The notes below the pieces were generated by a model. The model worked only from the letters and a program-made list of their open reading frames with translations. It did not search any database and had not been told where the DNA came from. From Gyrodactylus bullatarudis (Eukaryota; Platyhelminthes; Monogenea; Gyrodactylidea; Gyrodactylidae): DNA of 64,000 nt. The stretch lies in the NCBI GenBank assembly GCA_012064415.1, contig SSNU01000144.1, forward strand, positions 423,084 through 487,083. The letters run 5' to 3'. The position numbers were made by a program, and so were the translations under genes. Shown piece by piece: positions 1 to 21,491 of this stretch (position 1 is its first letter; each line of letters starts with the position of its first letter).

Positions 1-60
1 CTAATGCAAATTAGTACAATTCCTCTGAATTAAATTAATAACTGTATTTATTTAATCTAG
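1..60 (+). other. 3' end of a WNK intron
   Basis: AT-rich sequence ending in a pyrimidine-rich stretch and an AG at 59-60, immediately before the kinase glycine-loop exon. It is the tail of an intron whose donor lies upstream of the window. The exon(s) encoding the N terminus before the kinase domain are therefore not visible. Confidence 0.8.
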
Positions 61-967
61 ATCGGAGAAGGTGCATACAAATACGTTTATCGTGGTTACG
101 ATAGTTTTGAAGGAAAAAATATAGCATGGTGTGAATTCAAAGCACCTCATGTGGATACCAAAGAGAAAAGAACTGCCATGTTTAAAGAATTTGAAATTAT
201 GCTAAAAATGAACCATCCACATATTGTTCGTGGTTTTGATGTCTTTCATGAATGGACAAATGTTGAGAATCCTAATAACCCTTTTGAAGTTAAAGGTATT
301 GTCTTCATCCAGGAACTAATGGAAGAAGGAAATGTTAAGAGTGTCATTAAGAAAAACTTTGTCGATGGACAATGTATTCTTAATTCTAGATTGATCAACC
401 GATGGTGGCACCAAATTCTCGATTCTCTCAGATATATGCACAATAAATTGCAGCCTCCAATTGTCCATAGAGATCTAAAAGGAGAGAATTGTTTCTTGTG
501 CTCTTCGTCGAATGAAGAATATCTTTCAGTTAAAGTCGGAGATTTTGGTTTGGCTACCAAAATTAAAACAAGTGGACCTAAAACAATGATCGGTACTGCT
601 GGTTACATGGCTCCTGAAATATTTGACGAAAAGTATAATGAAAAAGTTGACATTTATGCTTTTGGTATGCTCATGCTGGAAATGATAACTAACAAGACTC
701 CTTACGAGGAATGTGATAATATAATGGCTGTGAGTTCTCCTATAATTTGCCTAACCTATGGGAAATTATTATTTTCTTAATAATCATTAGTTTGCTGCGA
801 AATCGATGAAAGGCTGTGGTCCTGACTTAATTCAACATGTTAATGGCAAAATGGAAAAAGAAATAATCGAAGCATGCATTCATCCAAATCCTTGTTTCCG
901 ACCATCAGCTGAGGAATTATACTACCATCCCTTCTTTCAAAAGTACCAAGAAAATGATTCCTCATGG
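61..967 (+). other. WNK: Protein kinase domain of the WNK gene (two exons)
   Basis: Exon 61-729 encodes subdomains I to IX: glycine loop IGEGAYKYVYRG, the AWCEF strand with Cys in place of Lys, HRDLKGENCF, GDFGLATKI, the activation loop with a Thr (KTMIGT) where WNK1 has its activating Ser, and VDIYAFGMLMLEM. Exon 791-967 encodes the C-lobe end (IIEACIHPNPCFRPSAEELYYHPFF), matching the WNK pattern of a final HxFF helix. The domain is much more diverged than typical arthropod or vertebrate WNKs. Confidence 0.9.
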
Positions 968-3900
968 GTAAGCAAATTTTTCTTTTAATAATAATTCTAG
1001 CCAAAAACATTGCTTGTCGAAGTAGAACCAAATTATGATAAAACGAATTCAGATAGATATCAAGAAATTAAAGATTTTGTCAAATCTCTATCTGATCCAG
1101 AAAAAGCTAATCCAGTTTTTGAACTCAGACTCATTTTCAAGGATAAAAAAATCCTGCAAATTTTGAAACTAGACGATGGAGAATCTCTGGTTTTCGATCT
1201 GGATATATACAAACCAGAAAATCAAGACATCCCTGAATTGATTAATACACTTGTAAGTTTTCATCATTCATCTTTTGGCATCTTTAGAGAAATGAATATG
1301 AAAAGGACCTCTCCACATACTTTGATCACACTGGAAATAAACCAGCTGACCCTAAGGCTGTTCAAAGTCAACTAGACAAGCTCTTTTTCTCGTTGCAACT
1401 TCAAATGCAGTTTCTGCTAAAAGTTTTACTTGGAATGAGATGGAGAATGATTCTTGATGACTTGGTTAACGAGTGGAATCGTTCCAAACCAACTTCTGAT
1501 CTGAGTGATGATAATTCTGATAATGGAGATTCTGTTGGTGAGTTTTCTACTCACCTTTAATTTCTAAAATAATAATATCATACCTAATCATTTAATTTAG
1601 ATAATATTGCTCAAATCAAGATTTTCAAAGACTTTTGGAAGAAAACTAAGAAAATCCTTGACACTGAAATAGCAAATCATCGCAACAAGACGTGCATATC
1701 TAAAAACTCTAATGTATCTGAGACAAAGGAAGTATTTCCTGAAATTCAACAAAACGTGGTACAAACTGTAAAGGTTGAATCACCAGATGTTAGCAACTCT
1801 CAAAATGTGATAACAAATATAAATCCTATTCAAATAAATGATCCACTTCATTCTAATCCAGCCAATACTCCAGTTGGAAAACCTACAAGTTCTGATGTAC
1901 GTTTAATCCAATTTTTTACGTGATATCAAAATTTATCCGCATATTTTTATACCAGAATTCTGGCGTAGAGTCTGGTAATCCAGTATTAGCGAGTCATTTA
2001 CCAGAGGTCATCCAGCCAATTGAGATAAATCCTGGCCTAGTGCAAGATGGACAGCCCTCTCCACTAAACTATGCCAATCAAAATACCCAGGCTTATTCAT
2101 GTAGGATAAATATTTTTATTAGTTTATAATTCCTCTATTATTAAATTTATTCTTTTAAAATACAGTAAATAATCAGCAAAATCAAAATGATTTACCTGGG
2201 CAGATAGTTTATCAATCATATCCACCAGCACAATCCGTTAGTGGTAACATTGAGACATCGAATGTCACTCAAACTCAAAAACACCAAGGCTCTGTTGGCC
2301 AATCTCAAACTCAACAGACTCAACCGATTATTCTCTCCAATTATCAGAATCTTCAGGCCAACTCAATCATGAATCAAGTATTGATTTTTTTCATTCTCTT
2401 TACATTCTAGTATGGCTGTATATTTAGTAGATACAAAATAAGCTTAGCAATTTTATATTTGAGCGTTGAAATGTAAATCATACGAAGATTTAATCACTTG
2501 ATCACTAGTAGCACTCAAAGAGATTTGTTTTGTTATTGTTATTCTTTTTTTTATAGGAACCAATCATTCAGAAACCTTCGCAACCTAATCCAGATTATAA
2601 CCAAGCCTATTTTATTTCAAAAAATGATACGAATCCACAAGTTGATTGGGTTAAACAACAAATATCAGAGCAAAATCAGCCGATCCTCCAAAAAATCAAC
2701 CCTACTCATCAAATTGCTCATTCAAAGAAAAAGAATGGTTAGTAATAATCTCATTTAGCCTTTTTATTTACCCAATAATTTACATTGTCTATTTTTCCAG
2801 AAGAGAACCTAAAGAATAATTGGGTGAGCTGATTTTTTGAATACTTTTGATTTAATCTAATTTCTAATACCCATTGAAATTAATATTAAATGATAGAAAT
2901 TTTATGTGTGTACAATTTAGTTTGTCCTTCTCTATAGTATCTTTGAAACTTATTTTTATTTCATAATGATAATTGATTCATAAGATTAACAATGCCTCGG
3001 CCCTATACACAGTCTCTGGCTCATGTGGGACATTCATATCAAAAGATGGTGATTCTCTGTATGAATCTAAATCTCTTGAAAATGTTCATCAGAATATAGT
3101 CAGCCTCAAGGATAATAATAATATCATGAATAGAAGAACTTATCAACTTGGAGACTACAAACTAAACTCAAATTATTCTGCTTTTCCCCCTTTCTGCTAT
3201 AAAAAATCGAATTGTAGCAGTGAAGTATCTGATGCGACAATGCATGAGTCTTATATTGAAACACATCGTAGTCATGTTGTGAGTGATCGGTGGAAGCATT
3301 CGTCTCTTCAATATGCTGCTTTTGCACACGTAAAATTGACTACATATTCTCACAATCTATCTCTCTATCCCTATCCTACATTCAACCTCTATTTTTTAAT
3401 GGCTGCTTTTTTTATTTATCTCTCTAGTATTTATTGCGAGTTATTACTATTTAGCTTCTGATTTCAAATAAATATTATTCATCTAATCAGTATGGTTACT
3501 AATCTAAACCTCAAGTTATTCAGTACTGTCTTTCTCTCTCTCTCTCACTCACACACTTTTAAAATCAATAGTGAAATTTAACTAGTTTTTCATTCAATAC
3601 ACACAGAGTAAAAGAAATCCACGTGCATGGAAAAATTTCATTGTTTTTTGTTTTCCTTTTTAATTTGCAGTCTAGCAATTGGAACTTGTTAGACATCAAA
3701 CAATCACTGCTCCATAATAAAAATCTACAAGATTCTTCCTGTATGCATCGAAAATCAATTCTCAAAGAGAATGATATTTATCAAATCGACATAGTTAACC
3801 GAAAGTTTAGTGTTGATGCCTCCTGCAATAAAATAGACTCAGTCCATAATCATCATTCGTTGTCACATTTCAATGAACTTAGCTCTACGTTTAGTAGAAA

Positions 3901-6900
3901 ACATAGAGATACATTCATACACTTGAGAGACATGGTCGACTCCTCATGCTCAGCTCAAATCACAGATAGGCTTCATAAAAATCAATATCCAATTGTAGGT
4001 AGTATGATTGATTTATAAAAATGTTTCCTCTTCAATTTGTATTTGTTGGTTTAATATAATCTATATACATTTCATTATTGAAAATGAATCCATCCAATCT
4101 CTTATACCATGCTGAGATTTTTGATTTTGACTTCCACAAATTATAACAAAAATTCATTTTTATTTATTCAATGAGCAAAAAATATCGATTCATTCATTTC
4201 CTTTAAAATTCATGATTTTCTCTGCTTTGTACTGATGTTGACAGTAAAATCTGACACATGGAATAAAATATAAATTCATCGTTCTAATCATGATTTCATC
4301 ATAACACCATTTACACCAACATCGATACATACAAATGAGGATATATGTATGCCGATAGAAAAAATAGAAGTTCAATCCAACTTTTATTCTCATCATTCTA
4401 TGTATTGTAATCTGTATAAAAAGTATCAAAGTAAAATAATTCAACATTGATCTAAAATCATCATTAATCATGTTATCAGATAAATAAAAAATACTGTATT
4501 TGCTAGACTATCTATGTAATTTTTGATCAACATTTTGCTACATAATTTATTCACTATTCTGCATGGCTAGTATTGGAAAATTATTTGGAATTTCTTTCTC
4601 AATTCTATCCTTTTCGGTCAGAATGTTGGAGGTGATAATGATATTTTTTTCATTATAATTATCGAATCTTATTTTCAAGAGAAAAAATTTTTAAATACAA
4701 CTTGAGCGGCACCAAATTTCCCTTCTGACCACTTCCTGGTCAGTTGGCCGAATTTATTGACAAATTAATCGTAATCACAACATGGTTTATAACTCATAAG
4801 GATAAGTTTAACCCTGGTTGAAGTTTCCACTTTAGAACTTGGTACCTTATTAGTTGTATTCAACCAGAGAAACTCAATCTTTTACACTCATTCATAATAA
4901 TTTATGCGGCTTGCAGCCAAATCGAAGATAATAGAGTCTAAAACTTTAATTTCGTTAACTCTATCACTTTTTAGCCACTAATTATAATCAATGCATAAAG
5001 ACAAAAATTATATCTACGAAATTTATCCATTCTTCAATTTCAATCATTAGAGTAATTTCTCTATGATTAGTTATACCTTGAAAATTCAAATTTGAAATTG
5101 CATCTCAAGCAAAAGTCTAGTGAGCAAGGTTCTATTGTTAATGATTTAATAGTCGAGTGTCTAAAGTCGACATTTTCACAGAAAATCTTGTCCTAATATT
5201 AGGTGCTTAATCGTTATTTCAATGTAATTTTAGGATGTATTATAAAATTACCAGATTCTTATTCATCACTTATTGTAGCTAATTGTACAATGATTTGGTA
5301 ATAAAATCCATAATTATAATGAATTAGTTATCATTATTGTCTGCAACATTTGGGATTCAGATACATTCTCTACCTCTCCCTTTCCATTTTCATGAATATT
5401 GGATTGATTTGAATATTTTTGTTTTTTAAATTATCTGGTTGATTTTTTCTCCGTCTGTTTATTTCTCTCTTTCTTTTCGATCGATAATCATGCACATTTC
5501 TGGTTTGAATATTTCCAGCATCCTAATTTATTTTTGCACGTTATATCAGAGACTTTATTGCTGAATTGAGAAAAGAGAGAATCATTATCATAACTATTAC
5601 TCAATTCGAGACTTTTCTAACTAATTTCTATTATTTGGTGAAATTATATGCTTTAATCAAAATATATATCTTAATTTCTTATTTATTTCAAAAATCATAA
5701 AGACTCATATAACAATGAACTATTTGCTAATTTTTTATGTATTTCCTTGCAGGCAAACGAAACAAATCGTATTATTAACTGTTATTTGTGTGTTATTGAG
5801 TTGAAGAATCATGAAAACTTTAGTATTAACTTGAAGATTGAAGATAACAGTGCTAGAGATGAACTTGGTAATTTGAATAGTATTGTATTCAATCTGACTG
5901 GCTCATTTGCTCAAAAGTTCAACTTGAATGTAAGAATTTATGAATTTCTTGAAAAACTTCTATTTCTAAAATCTTTTTATTGACCAGAATCCTGATCAAC
6001 TCAACTTGACTTCTGCGCAAACTGAAATTCTTCAAGAATTTCTCAATAATGCCCTCGATAGTATTTTACATGATCAAGGACGATTTATTCAGGGTACCTG
6101 GCAGTTTTTGTGCAGTCTTCCTTCAATAGACATACCTAATCGAACTCAGCAATCTTCAATATCCCAAACTATTTTACAAAATCCGAATTCTCAATCTCAA
6201 TCGTCACAGGGAATATTCTATCCAATTAACGATTCAGATACAAATGATTCTCCAGAAAAGTATAGTTCTTGTCAGTCGAATTTATCGCAAATGACTGATG
6301 GAAATAGCTACTTGAGAGGAAACCAAAATGCTCAACTCTTGAATATGAATGCAAATCCTCATATGATTCAAAATTCAAAGATTCCTTCTCAAAATCAATC
6401 TGTTCTACCTGAAAATGGAGTGCTAATAGCGGGTTTGTTTTCACTCATTTCTCTTTTAAACCTACTATGATAAATAACTATATATCACCACGCATGATTG
6501 TTTTTGATGATTTCTATTTCTGTTATTAGCTTGAAAAAAATTAAGATTATTCAATTTTTGTCTTTGCAGGCGAAGATGAAGAAATATTTCCAGAATCAAG
6601 TCAAAGCAATTCACCCATAGACCATACGATAATACTCAACTCACAAGCACAGCAATCTTCTCAAATCCAATCAATTCAACAAGCATCTTCATCTAATACT
6701 CAATCGCAACAGCAGTTGAACCAAGCAGCAGCCAACAATATACTCAACTATCATAATCCCATCTATCAGTATTCTGCCATCCCCGGAAATAATCCTAACC
6801 CTGGAGCTGATCCTATAGCACAAATTCATCCGGGCCAAGAATATTATCAGTCTCAGACAAACTCTCAACAATCAGTCAACATGAATACGAAAAGTAATGA

Positions 6901-9900
6901 AGCAAAGGGTCTTCTGCCCAATAGTTATGCCACTGGTCTAGAAGAAGTTGAAGAAATTCGTCCAATTGGAACAAATAACTTTGATATTGATAATATGAAT
7001 GGGCAAAATGAGACAGATCCGAATCGTTTAATCGAGATAAAGCTAACCATATCCAAGTTCCATGAACAGTTATTCCAGACATTAGCAGATCGAATATCAA
7101 CAAATTCAACGAGTAAAATTAACTACCTGTTAAATCCACAAGCTAATCAAATTCAGGAGATTTGTGAATCTGATAGTGCAACCATTCTCGTACTTAGCCA
7201 TGGTAACATAAATACAAAAATATTCAATGTTCCAGAGAACTCAATGGCTCTTGTCGATCATTACGGTAGTCATAGGTTTATCAATTGTAATGACCAAGTA
7301 GTTACTGCTCAAGACACGACAACTACCAATAATGTCCAAGAGACAAATTGTCTAATAAATCAACTAAGAGCTGTTCTTCCTACACTACAAAAATGGTCTA
7401 ATTCCCCAACTAAAGATCCAAAAGGTCAAGTTCATATGACAACCACTTCGAATACTCTTTTTGATCGTGGAAATCAAAATCCACAGTTAGATTCTCAGCA
7501 GATAATCAATGCGCTTAGTAATAGCATGAACAACACCCCATACCAAACTCATTCACTGCGTAACGATGCGAACAAGGATGTTTATTTATCATTGTTGAAT
7601 ATGATCAATAATCCATATTCACGAAGTGTTAATCATACACCTTTTTCTGCTACCAATGATCTCCAGACTTCAAACTTTAATCAACTCAATCCTAGTTCAA
7701 ATAATGATTTGGTAAGTTATAATTTCTATTCTTATCGATTGATCCATTAAATTTTAATTAACTAATTTAATCTCTAAATTTTCTCTACTTATCCTTCTCC
7801 ATGGTTGAATTAAAACTTAAATAAGAACGATAATAATAACAATCATTAATTTTTATGATGCTGCTAATCTTATTTTATCCAACATTGGTCACTGAACGAG
7901 CAGTCTCCTGTCTTGAGAATTCAAAATTCAACTTAATGGGTTGGATAAGTTCTTTTATTGGCCTAGTAATACATAAAAATTGATTCTATTTTACGTAAAA
8001 AGTACTCTCAATTGAAACACACAATAGTTCTTGGTCAGTATCATCAGTCTGAATTTAATCTTTGAAGATTTTCAAATATATAGTTCTATTGTAATCTATT
8101 TCTGATGATTGATTAAAAACTTCAACTTTTAGATAGCACAACTTTTGAGTCAAGTATTAACTTTGTCGAATCAAAATCAACAGCAAAATGTAATGAATCA
8201 GTTCATGCAAATACAGCCAAATGCAACTCCTCTGAATCAGGGTCTTATGGTCAATAACCAACCACAGGATGGTGAGAAACTGGATATGAATATCATTTTG
8301 CAACTATTGTCTAATGGCTATTTGTCTGGCAATCAAAATCAGACCCAGGGTCAGCAGACCCAGGCTCAAGCTAATCAGCCTCAGCCTCAAAGCACAAATT
8401 CTCAAGCGGCCATCACAAACCAAGCTCAACAACAACAACAGCAAATGCTTAATCAAAAATCCATTTCCAGTCAGTCCTTGACTCAGAATCATTTGGCTGA
8501 ATTATTGCAGAAATCATTGAATTCTCAAAATACATTTGCCACAATGCAATCGGGTCCTCAAACTCAACCGTCGTCGCAGTCTTCACAAAAGTTAAGTCAA
8601 GCTCCTTCTACTACCCAACAAACGATTCTTCAACCCCAATCAAATATTGAAATGCTTCATAATGTACGTTTGCAGTCTTTATCATTTTGAAATTGAAAAA
8701 AAATCATCATCAGAGTAGTATCATTATAGTTTTAAATGTTCCTTTTAGAATTTGTTCAATCGATTCGGACCAAACTATCAGCTCCTCATTCAACAGGGAC
8801 TAATAAATCCAGCCATTCTACAAAACAGTGATTTCTCTCAGACTGCTCCCCAGTCCAATCAAGCTAATCTTGTGAATAGTAATCAGTTAACTCATCAAAA
8901 TAGCAATGATTCCATGGCTCCAGCTGATGTCTTTCAGGTGAGAATAGACGATAATTGCTCTCTTTTTTTCAATTCCTATTATATTCCTATCTGAGTATTT
9001 TCCATATCCCATTTTTGACATTTATATAGTGGTAAAACTTTTCATGAGTATGTTTTAATCAATTGTACACTTACACCTGGTTGTTTTTATTCTTAAAAAT
9101 CACCAATAATTATTGCTATTTGTTCTCCTTGCATCAGAAACAAAAAATTATTCTCTCTTTATTTCTATTTTCTTTGATCAAAACTTCTCTCTTCTATGGT
9201 AAGTCGTTAGCTTCAGAACATTTCATGTTGTATAAAAAGTAGAAAACTAACGCACACCCAAATATTAATCTCAAATACATTTCCTTCTCAATCTCGATTT
9301 TTGACATTTAAATGTAAAGTTATCTAATTTCATTTCAAGAAAATAATAATAATAATTACATTAAAATTAACATGAAACTAAGCAGATGGCAACAACTAAA
9401 CTTTTTACATTGAATTCATATTCTATTTTATCTAGAATCAGTCTCAACAAAAATATCATGCCAACATGCTCCAAGAGACTCTTCCTTTGAATAATCCACT
9501 AGCTCAGCCTCCCTCCTCAGCTCCAAAGTCTAACATGAATACTATTGCTCAAATAAATTCAAATCCTATTCAAAATTCATCACCCCTGAATCAAATTCAG
9601 AATGCTCCGAGTCAAAATCAAAGTGAGTTTACTCCTATTCTTATCTAGTTGTTCACAAATACTTTAATAAATATTTACCATTATCAGATGAATACCTCAA
9701 CCAAAAGAGCATTAACAATGATGGTAACTATTTGAATTGGCAAAATAATCCCAATACTCGAAATTTAGTTCAAATGCCTGGAATGACTTATTTTCCTATG
9801 CAGTCGAATGATGAAATTTTAAATCAAAACATGTTCCATCGTCAAATGATTCATCAAAATTCCTTCAATATTCCCAACCAGATGATGGCTAGTCAGAATC

Positions 9901-10526
9901 CCCCTCATGCTGCAAGACAACCTCCCCATCCCCAAATGAGCAACAACATTGTTCCCACTAGCAATAATATTCATGCCAGTGTTGGAATCCCCAACAACTT
10001 TCAGAGTCCCCTAATAAATTCTACCGGATTCAATCAAACTACTGCGAATTTGCTTCAACAACAACAGCAACAGCAAGCGCAGGTTTTATTCAACCAACAA
10101 CAACAACATCAAATTCAATCAAAACACCACCAGGGACAAAAGAATCCCACACAGATGGCCCAGGATATTGATAAAACTCCAACTTATGAATCAAATATTC
10201 AAGGTCAGGCCCAACACCCGAGTGAACAAAACCCTTCGAATAACATCCAGAGTCAACAATTCATAAGCAATTTGACTCAACAACAACAACAATACTCTCA
10301 AAATGCGCCCACTATCCAAAATCCCATTCCCCAGGTACAAAAGCAGCCAGTCTCGCAACAAAGTTATCACCAACAGACCCCTGTCTCCAACTCCAATCAG
10401 GTTACTGATACTGTCAAGGCCAAGAATGTTGGTCGATTTCACGTTAGTTTTTCATGGGAATAACATTTTCTCTAATTTTATTCCGAAATATCTTCTTTTC
10501 AGGTACAACCAGTCAGCGAGGAATAA
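61..10526 (+). CDS. WNK: WNK-type serine/threonine protein kinase, 5' partial, 19 exons
   Basis: WNK kinases sense chloride and osmotic stress and phosphorylate SPAK/OSR1, which control cation-chloride cotransporters. Exons: 61-729, 791-967, 1001-1252, 1288-1537, 1601-1896, 1956-2100, 2166-2377, 2557-2737, 2801-2823, 2985-3278, 3671-3994, 5753-5929, 5988-6432, 6570-7711, 8133-8663, 8749-8937, 9436-9622, 9688-10442, 10503-10526. They total 6,273 nt and stay in frame to TAA. WNK hallmarks: the beta-3 lysine is replaced by Cys (AWCEF, codon 130-132); the catalytic Lys sits in the glycine loop (GEGAYKYVYRG, codon 79-81); HRDLKGEN is near 464-487; the activation segment has IGTAGYMAPE. Odd: the magnesium motif is DFG, not the usual WNK DLG. 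A CCT/PF2-like domain follows, then a very long Q/N/S-rich tail and a terminal RFHV. Family identity is firm. The least certain junctions are the ends of exons 2985-3278 and 3671-3994. Confidence 0.88.
1001..1537 (+). other. WNK: CCT/PF2-like (autoinhibitory) domain of WNK
   Basis: Residues after the kinase domain include FELRLIFKDKKILQIL, then GESLVFDLDIYKPENQD and IPELINTL. This is the beta-strand plus helix pattern of the OSR1-C/PF2-like domain that follows all WNK kinase domains and binds RFxV peptides or the kinase itself. It is split by a 35-nt intron at 1253-1287. The following helix-rich stretch ends in an acidic DLSDDNSDNGDS tract. Assignment rests on position and pattern, not on a profile search. 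Confidence 0.65.
3995..5752 (+). other. Long WNK intron (1.76 kb)
   Basis: Donor GTAGGT at 3995 and acceptor TTGCAG ending at 5752 join two phase-0 exons. The interior is AT-rich with stops in all frames. I see no exon, RNA gene or clear repeat in it. It is the only intron of this gene above 0.5 kb and would be the place to look for alternative WNK exons. Confidence 0.6.
5753..6100 (+). other. WNK: Possible second CCT-like domain of WNK
   Basis: Exon 5753-5929 and the start of exon 5988-6432 encode a compact, non-Q-rich block: CYLCVIELKNHENFSINLK, IEDNSARDELGNLNS, IVFNLTGSFAQKFNLN, then a helical LTSAQTEILQEFLNNALDSI. Alternating strands followed by helices within an otherwise low-complexity protein fit the second PF2/CCT-like domain known in many WNKs. 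This is inference from pattern and position only. Confidence 0.4.
8133..10442 (+). other. WNK: Q/N-rich low-complexity tail of WNK (four exons)
   Basis: Exons 8133-8663, 8749-8937, 9436-9622 and 9688-10442 encode an almost uninterrupted Gln/Asn/Ser/Pro-rich sequence, with poly-Q runs near 8428, 10057-10074, 10095-10110 and 10280. There is no recognisable globular domain. The long disordered C-terminal region is typical of WNKs and has been linked in the family to osmotic-stress condensates; the strong Q bias here is seen directly. Confidence 0.75.
10434..10505 (+). other. WNK: C-terminal RFxV-type docking motif (RFHV) split by the last intron
   Basis: The last coding residues read NVGRFHVQPVSEE then stop. 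Codons for R, F and H are 10434-10442; the phase-0 intron is 10443-10502 and V begins the last exon at 10503. RFxV/I is the known peptide recognised by the CCT domains of SPAK/OSR1 and WNKs, and many WNKs carry a conserved GRFxV near their C terminus. This supports both the last intron and the family call. Confidence 0.7.
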
Positions 10527-11735
10527 TGTGTTATATATACGCTAATGTGATAGATCAATTTATGTTATACTATTACACGTTATTATATTTATTCATCAAG
10601 GGAATAATAACGTTATTCCCTTGCACAATGATGCCTATATAGTTTTGATGAACCCTCGACCACCAGATTTGGATTCCTGTTAATCAGTTTTATTTCCCTT
10701 GTAAATATCTCTCCATCTCTTTCCAAAGAATCGAAAATGTACGAAAAACACATTTACAAAAACCACTTCATCTCATAAACAAACTTGGTTAAAGTAAATA
10801 AAGACTCTCTGTGTCTCTCTCTCTTTTCCTAGGCTTTATTACCATACAGAACGATGAAAGCTTTTGAAGAGTGACACTTTTATTACTATTACTAGTAGTA
10901 CTGTTACACCTAAAACACCACTATAATATTATTAGTACGTAATTGGTACATGATTTATTACACATTTGTGTAAGAGACCATTAAGAAGAACTAATTTTCT
11001 CTTTGTGATATTATAAAGCATATTTCATTATAATTTTGATTTGGATAAAATCCTCTCTATCTCTCAAATTATTTATATTGAAATTGAAAATATTCATGCA
11101 TCTATGTATCTATACATGCATTTCTTGAATCCCCAATTTTCACATCTCCCTTTTATGAAGAACTCCGAAAAATTTATCGTATTTTATCATACTATCAGAT
11201 TGTAGATGAATGTTGCATGCTTTTCTCCAATTTATATTGGCATAACTGAGTTTCTAATGATTTTTATTTGGAACAAAAACACCTATGTTCTTACACTGAA
11301 GAAATATGAAATTCTTTGAAAAACTCTTTCATTGATAATGATACTTGATCTGGATGAAAATTATGTTTCTGATTGAATAAAACTATCAAGTATTCAAGGT
11401 TCGATCTAAACTATGAATAGTATGAATATCAAAGAATCTAGTGACGCTCACTTGAGAATTTAAAGTATGAGCCTTAACTTATAAATTTAGATACTTTAAG
11501 GAATTTTAGAGCTATCGTAGACTAAACACCTAATTGTAGTACTATTTATATAAAATCTTGATGACTGAGTTAAAATTTTATCAGAATCATTAGATTCTAA
11601 TGATTAGAAACTAATTAGTAGCTATTGAATAGTTTGAATTTAAAATTTTACAAAATCTTAAAACACTGATATGATATTCTGAAAACTGTTTTAACAAGTT
11701 CAAGAAATCTACATTTAGATTTAACACAAATTTGA
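10527..11735 (+). other. WNK 3' UTR and intergenic gap before NALCN
   Basis: About 1.2 kb without coding sequence. It contains the WNK 3' UTR (poly(A) signal near 10797) and presumably the promoter of the channel gene. I see no RNA gene or repeat. No core-promoter element can be named with confidence in this AT background. Confidence 0.55.
10797..10802 (+). terminator. Candidate poly(A) signal AATAAA for WNK
   Basis: AATAAA lies 271 nt after the WNK stop and is followed by a CT/T-rich downstream stretch. The hexamer is common by chance in AT-rich DNA, so confidence is moderate. Confidence 0.45.
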
Positions 11736-21341
<9,606 letters not shown>

Positions 21342-21485
21342 AGATTTTATAAGACCTATATCAATAATGTGTACGCAAGAGACATGATACAATCAGCATT
21401 TTTCATTATATTTACAAACTCAGAGTGTTTTATGAATAATTAGAGTAATTTTTCTGCCTTTTTTCTAAAATATGTTTCAAAACAA

Positions 21486-21491
21486 AATAAA
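21486..21491 (+). terminator. Candidate poly(A) signal AATAAA for NALCN
   Basis: AATAAA lies 145 nt after the NALCN stop in an otherwise A/T-rich 3' flank. The same hexamer and context are conserved in the duplicate near 47033, which gives it some extra weight. Confidence 0.5.

Noticed and set aside
3279..3461. Extension of the WNK exon through a hydrophobic stretch to a stop at 3461
   Set aside because: A strong GTGAGT donor at 3279 in phase 0 joins cleanly to the exon at 3671; the extension looks like translated intron (FLMAAFFIYLSSIY). An alternative short isoform ending here cannot be fully excluded.
4728..4746. TGACCA-TGGTCA hairpin in a WNK intron
   Set aside because: A 6-bp stem; too small to assign regulatory meaning.
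6226..7109. Minus-strand frames opposite WNK exons (e.g. 6226-6444, 6689-6871, 6876-7109)
   Set aside because: Shadows of the Q/N-rich coding sequence; Leu-rich composition is the expected antisense of CAA/CAG/AAT codons.
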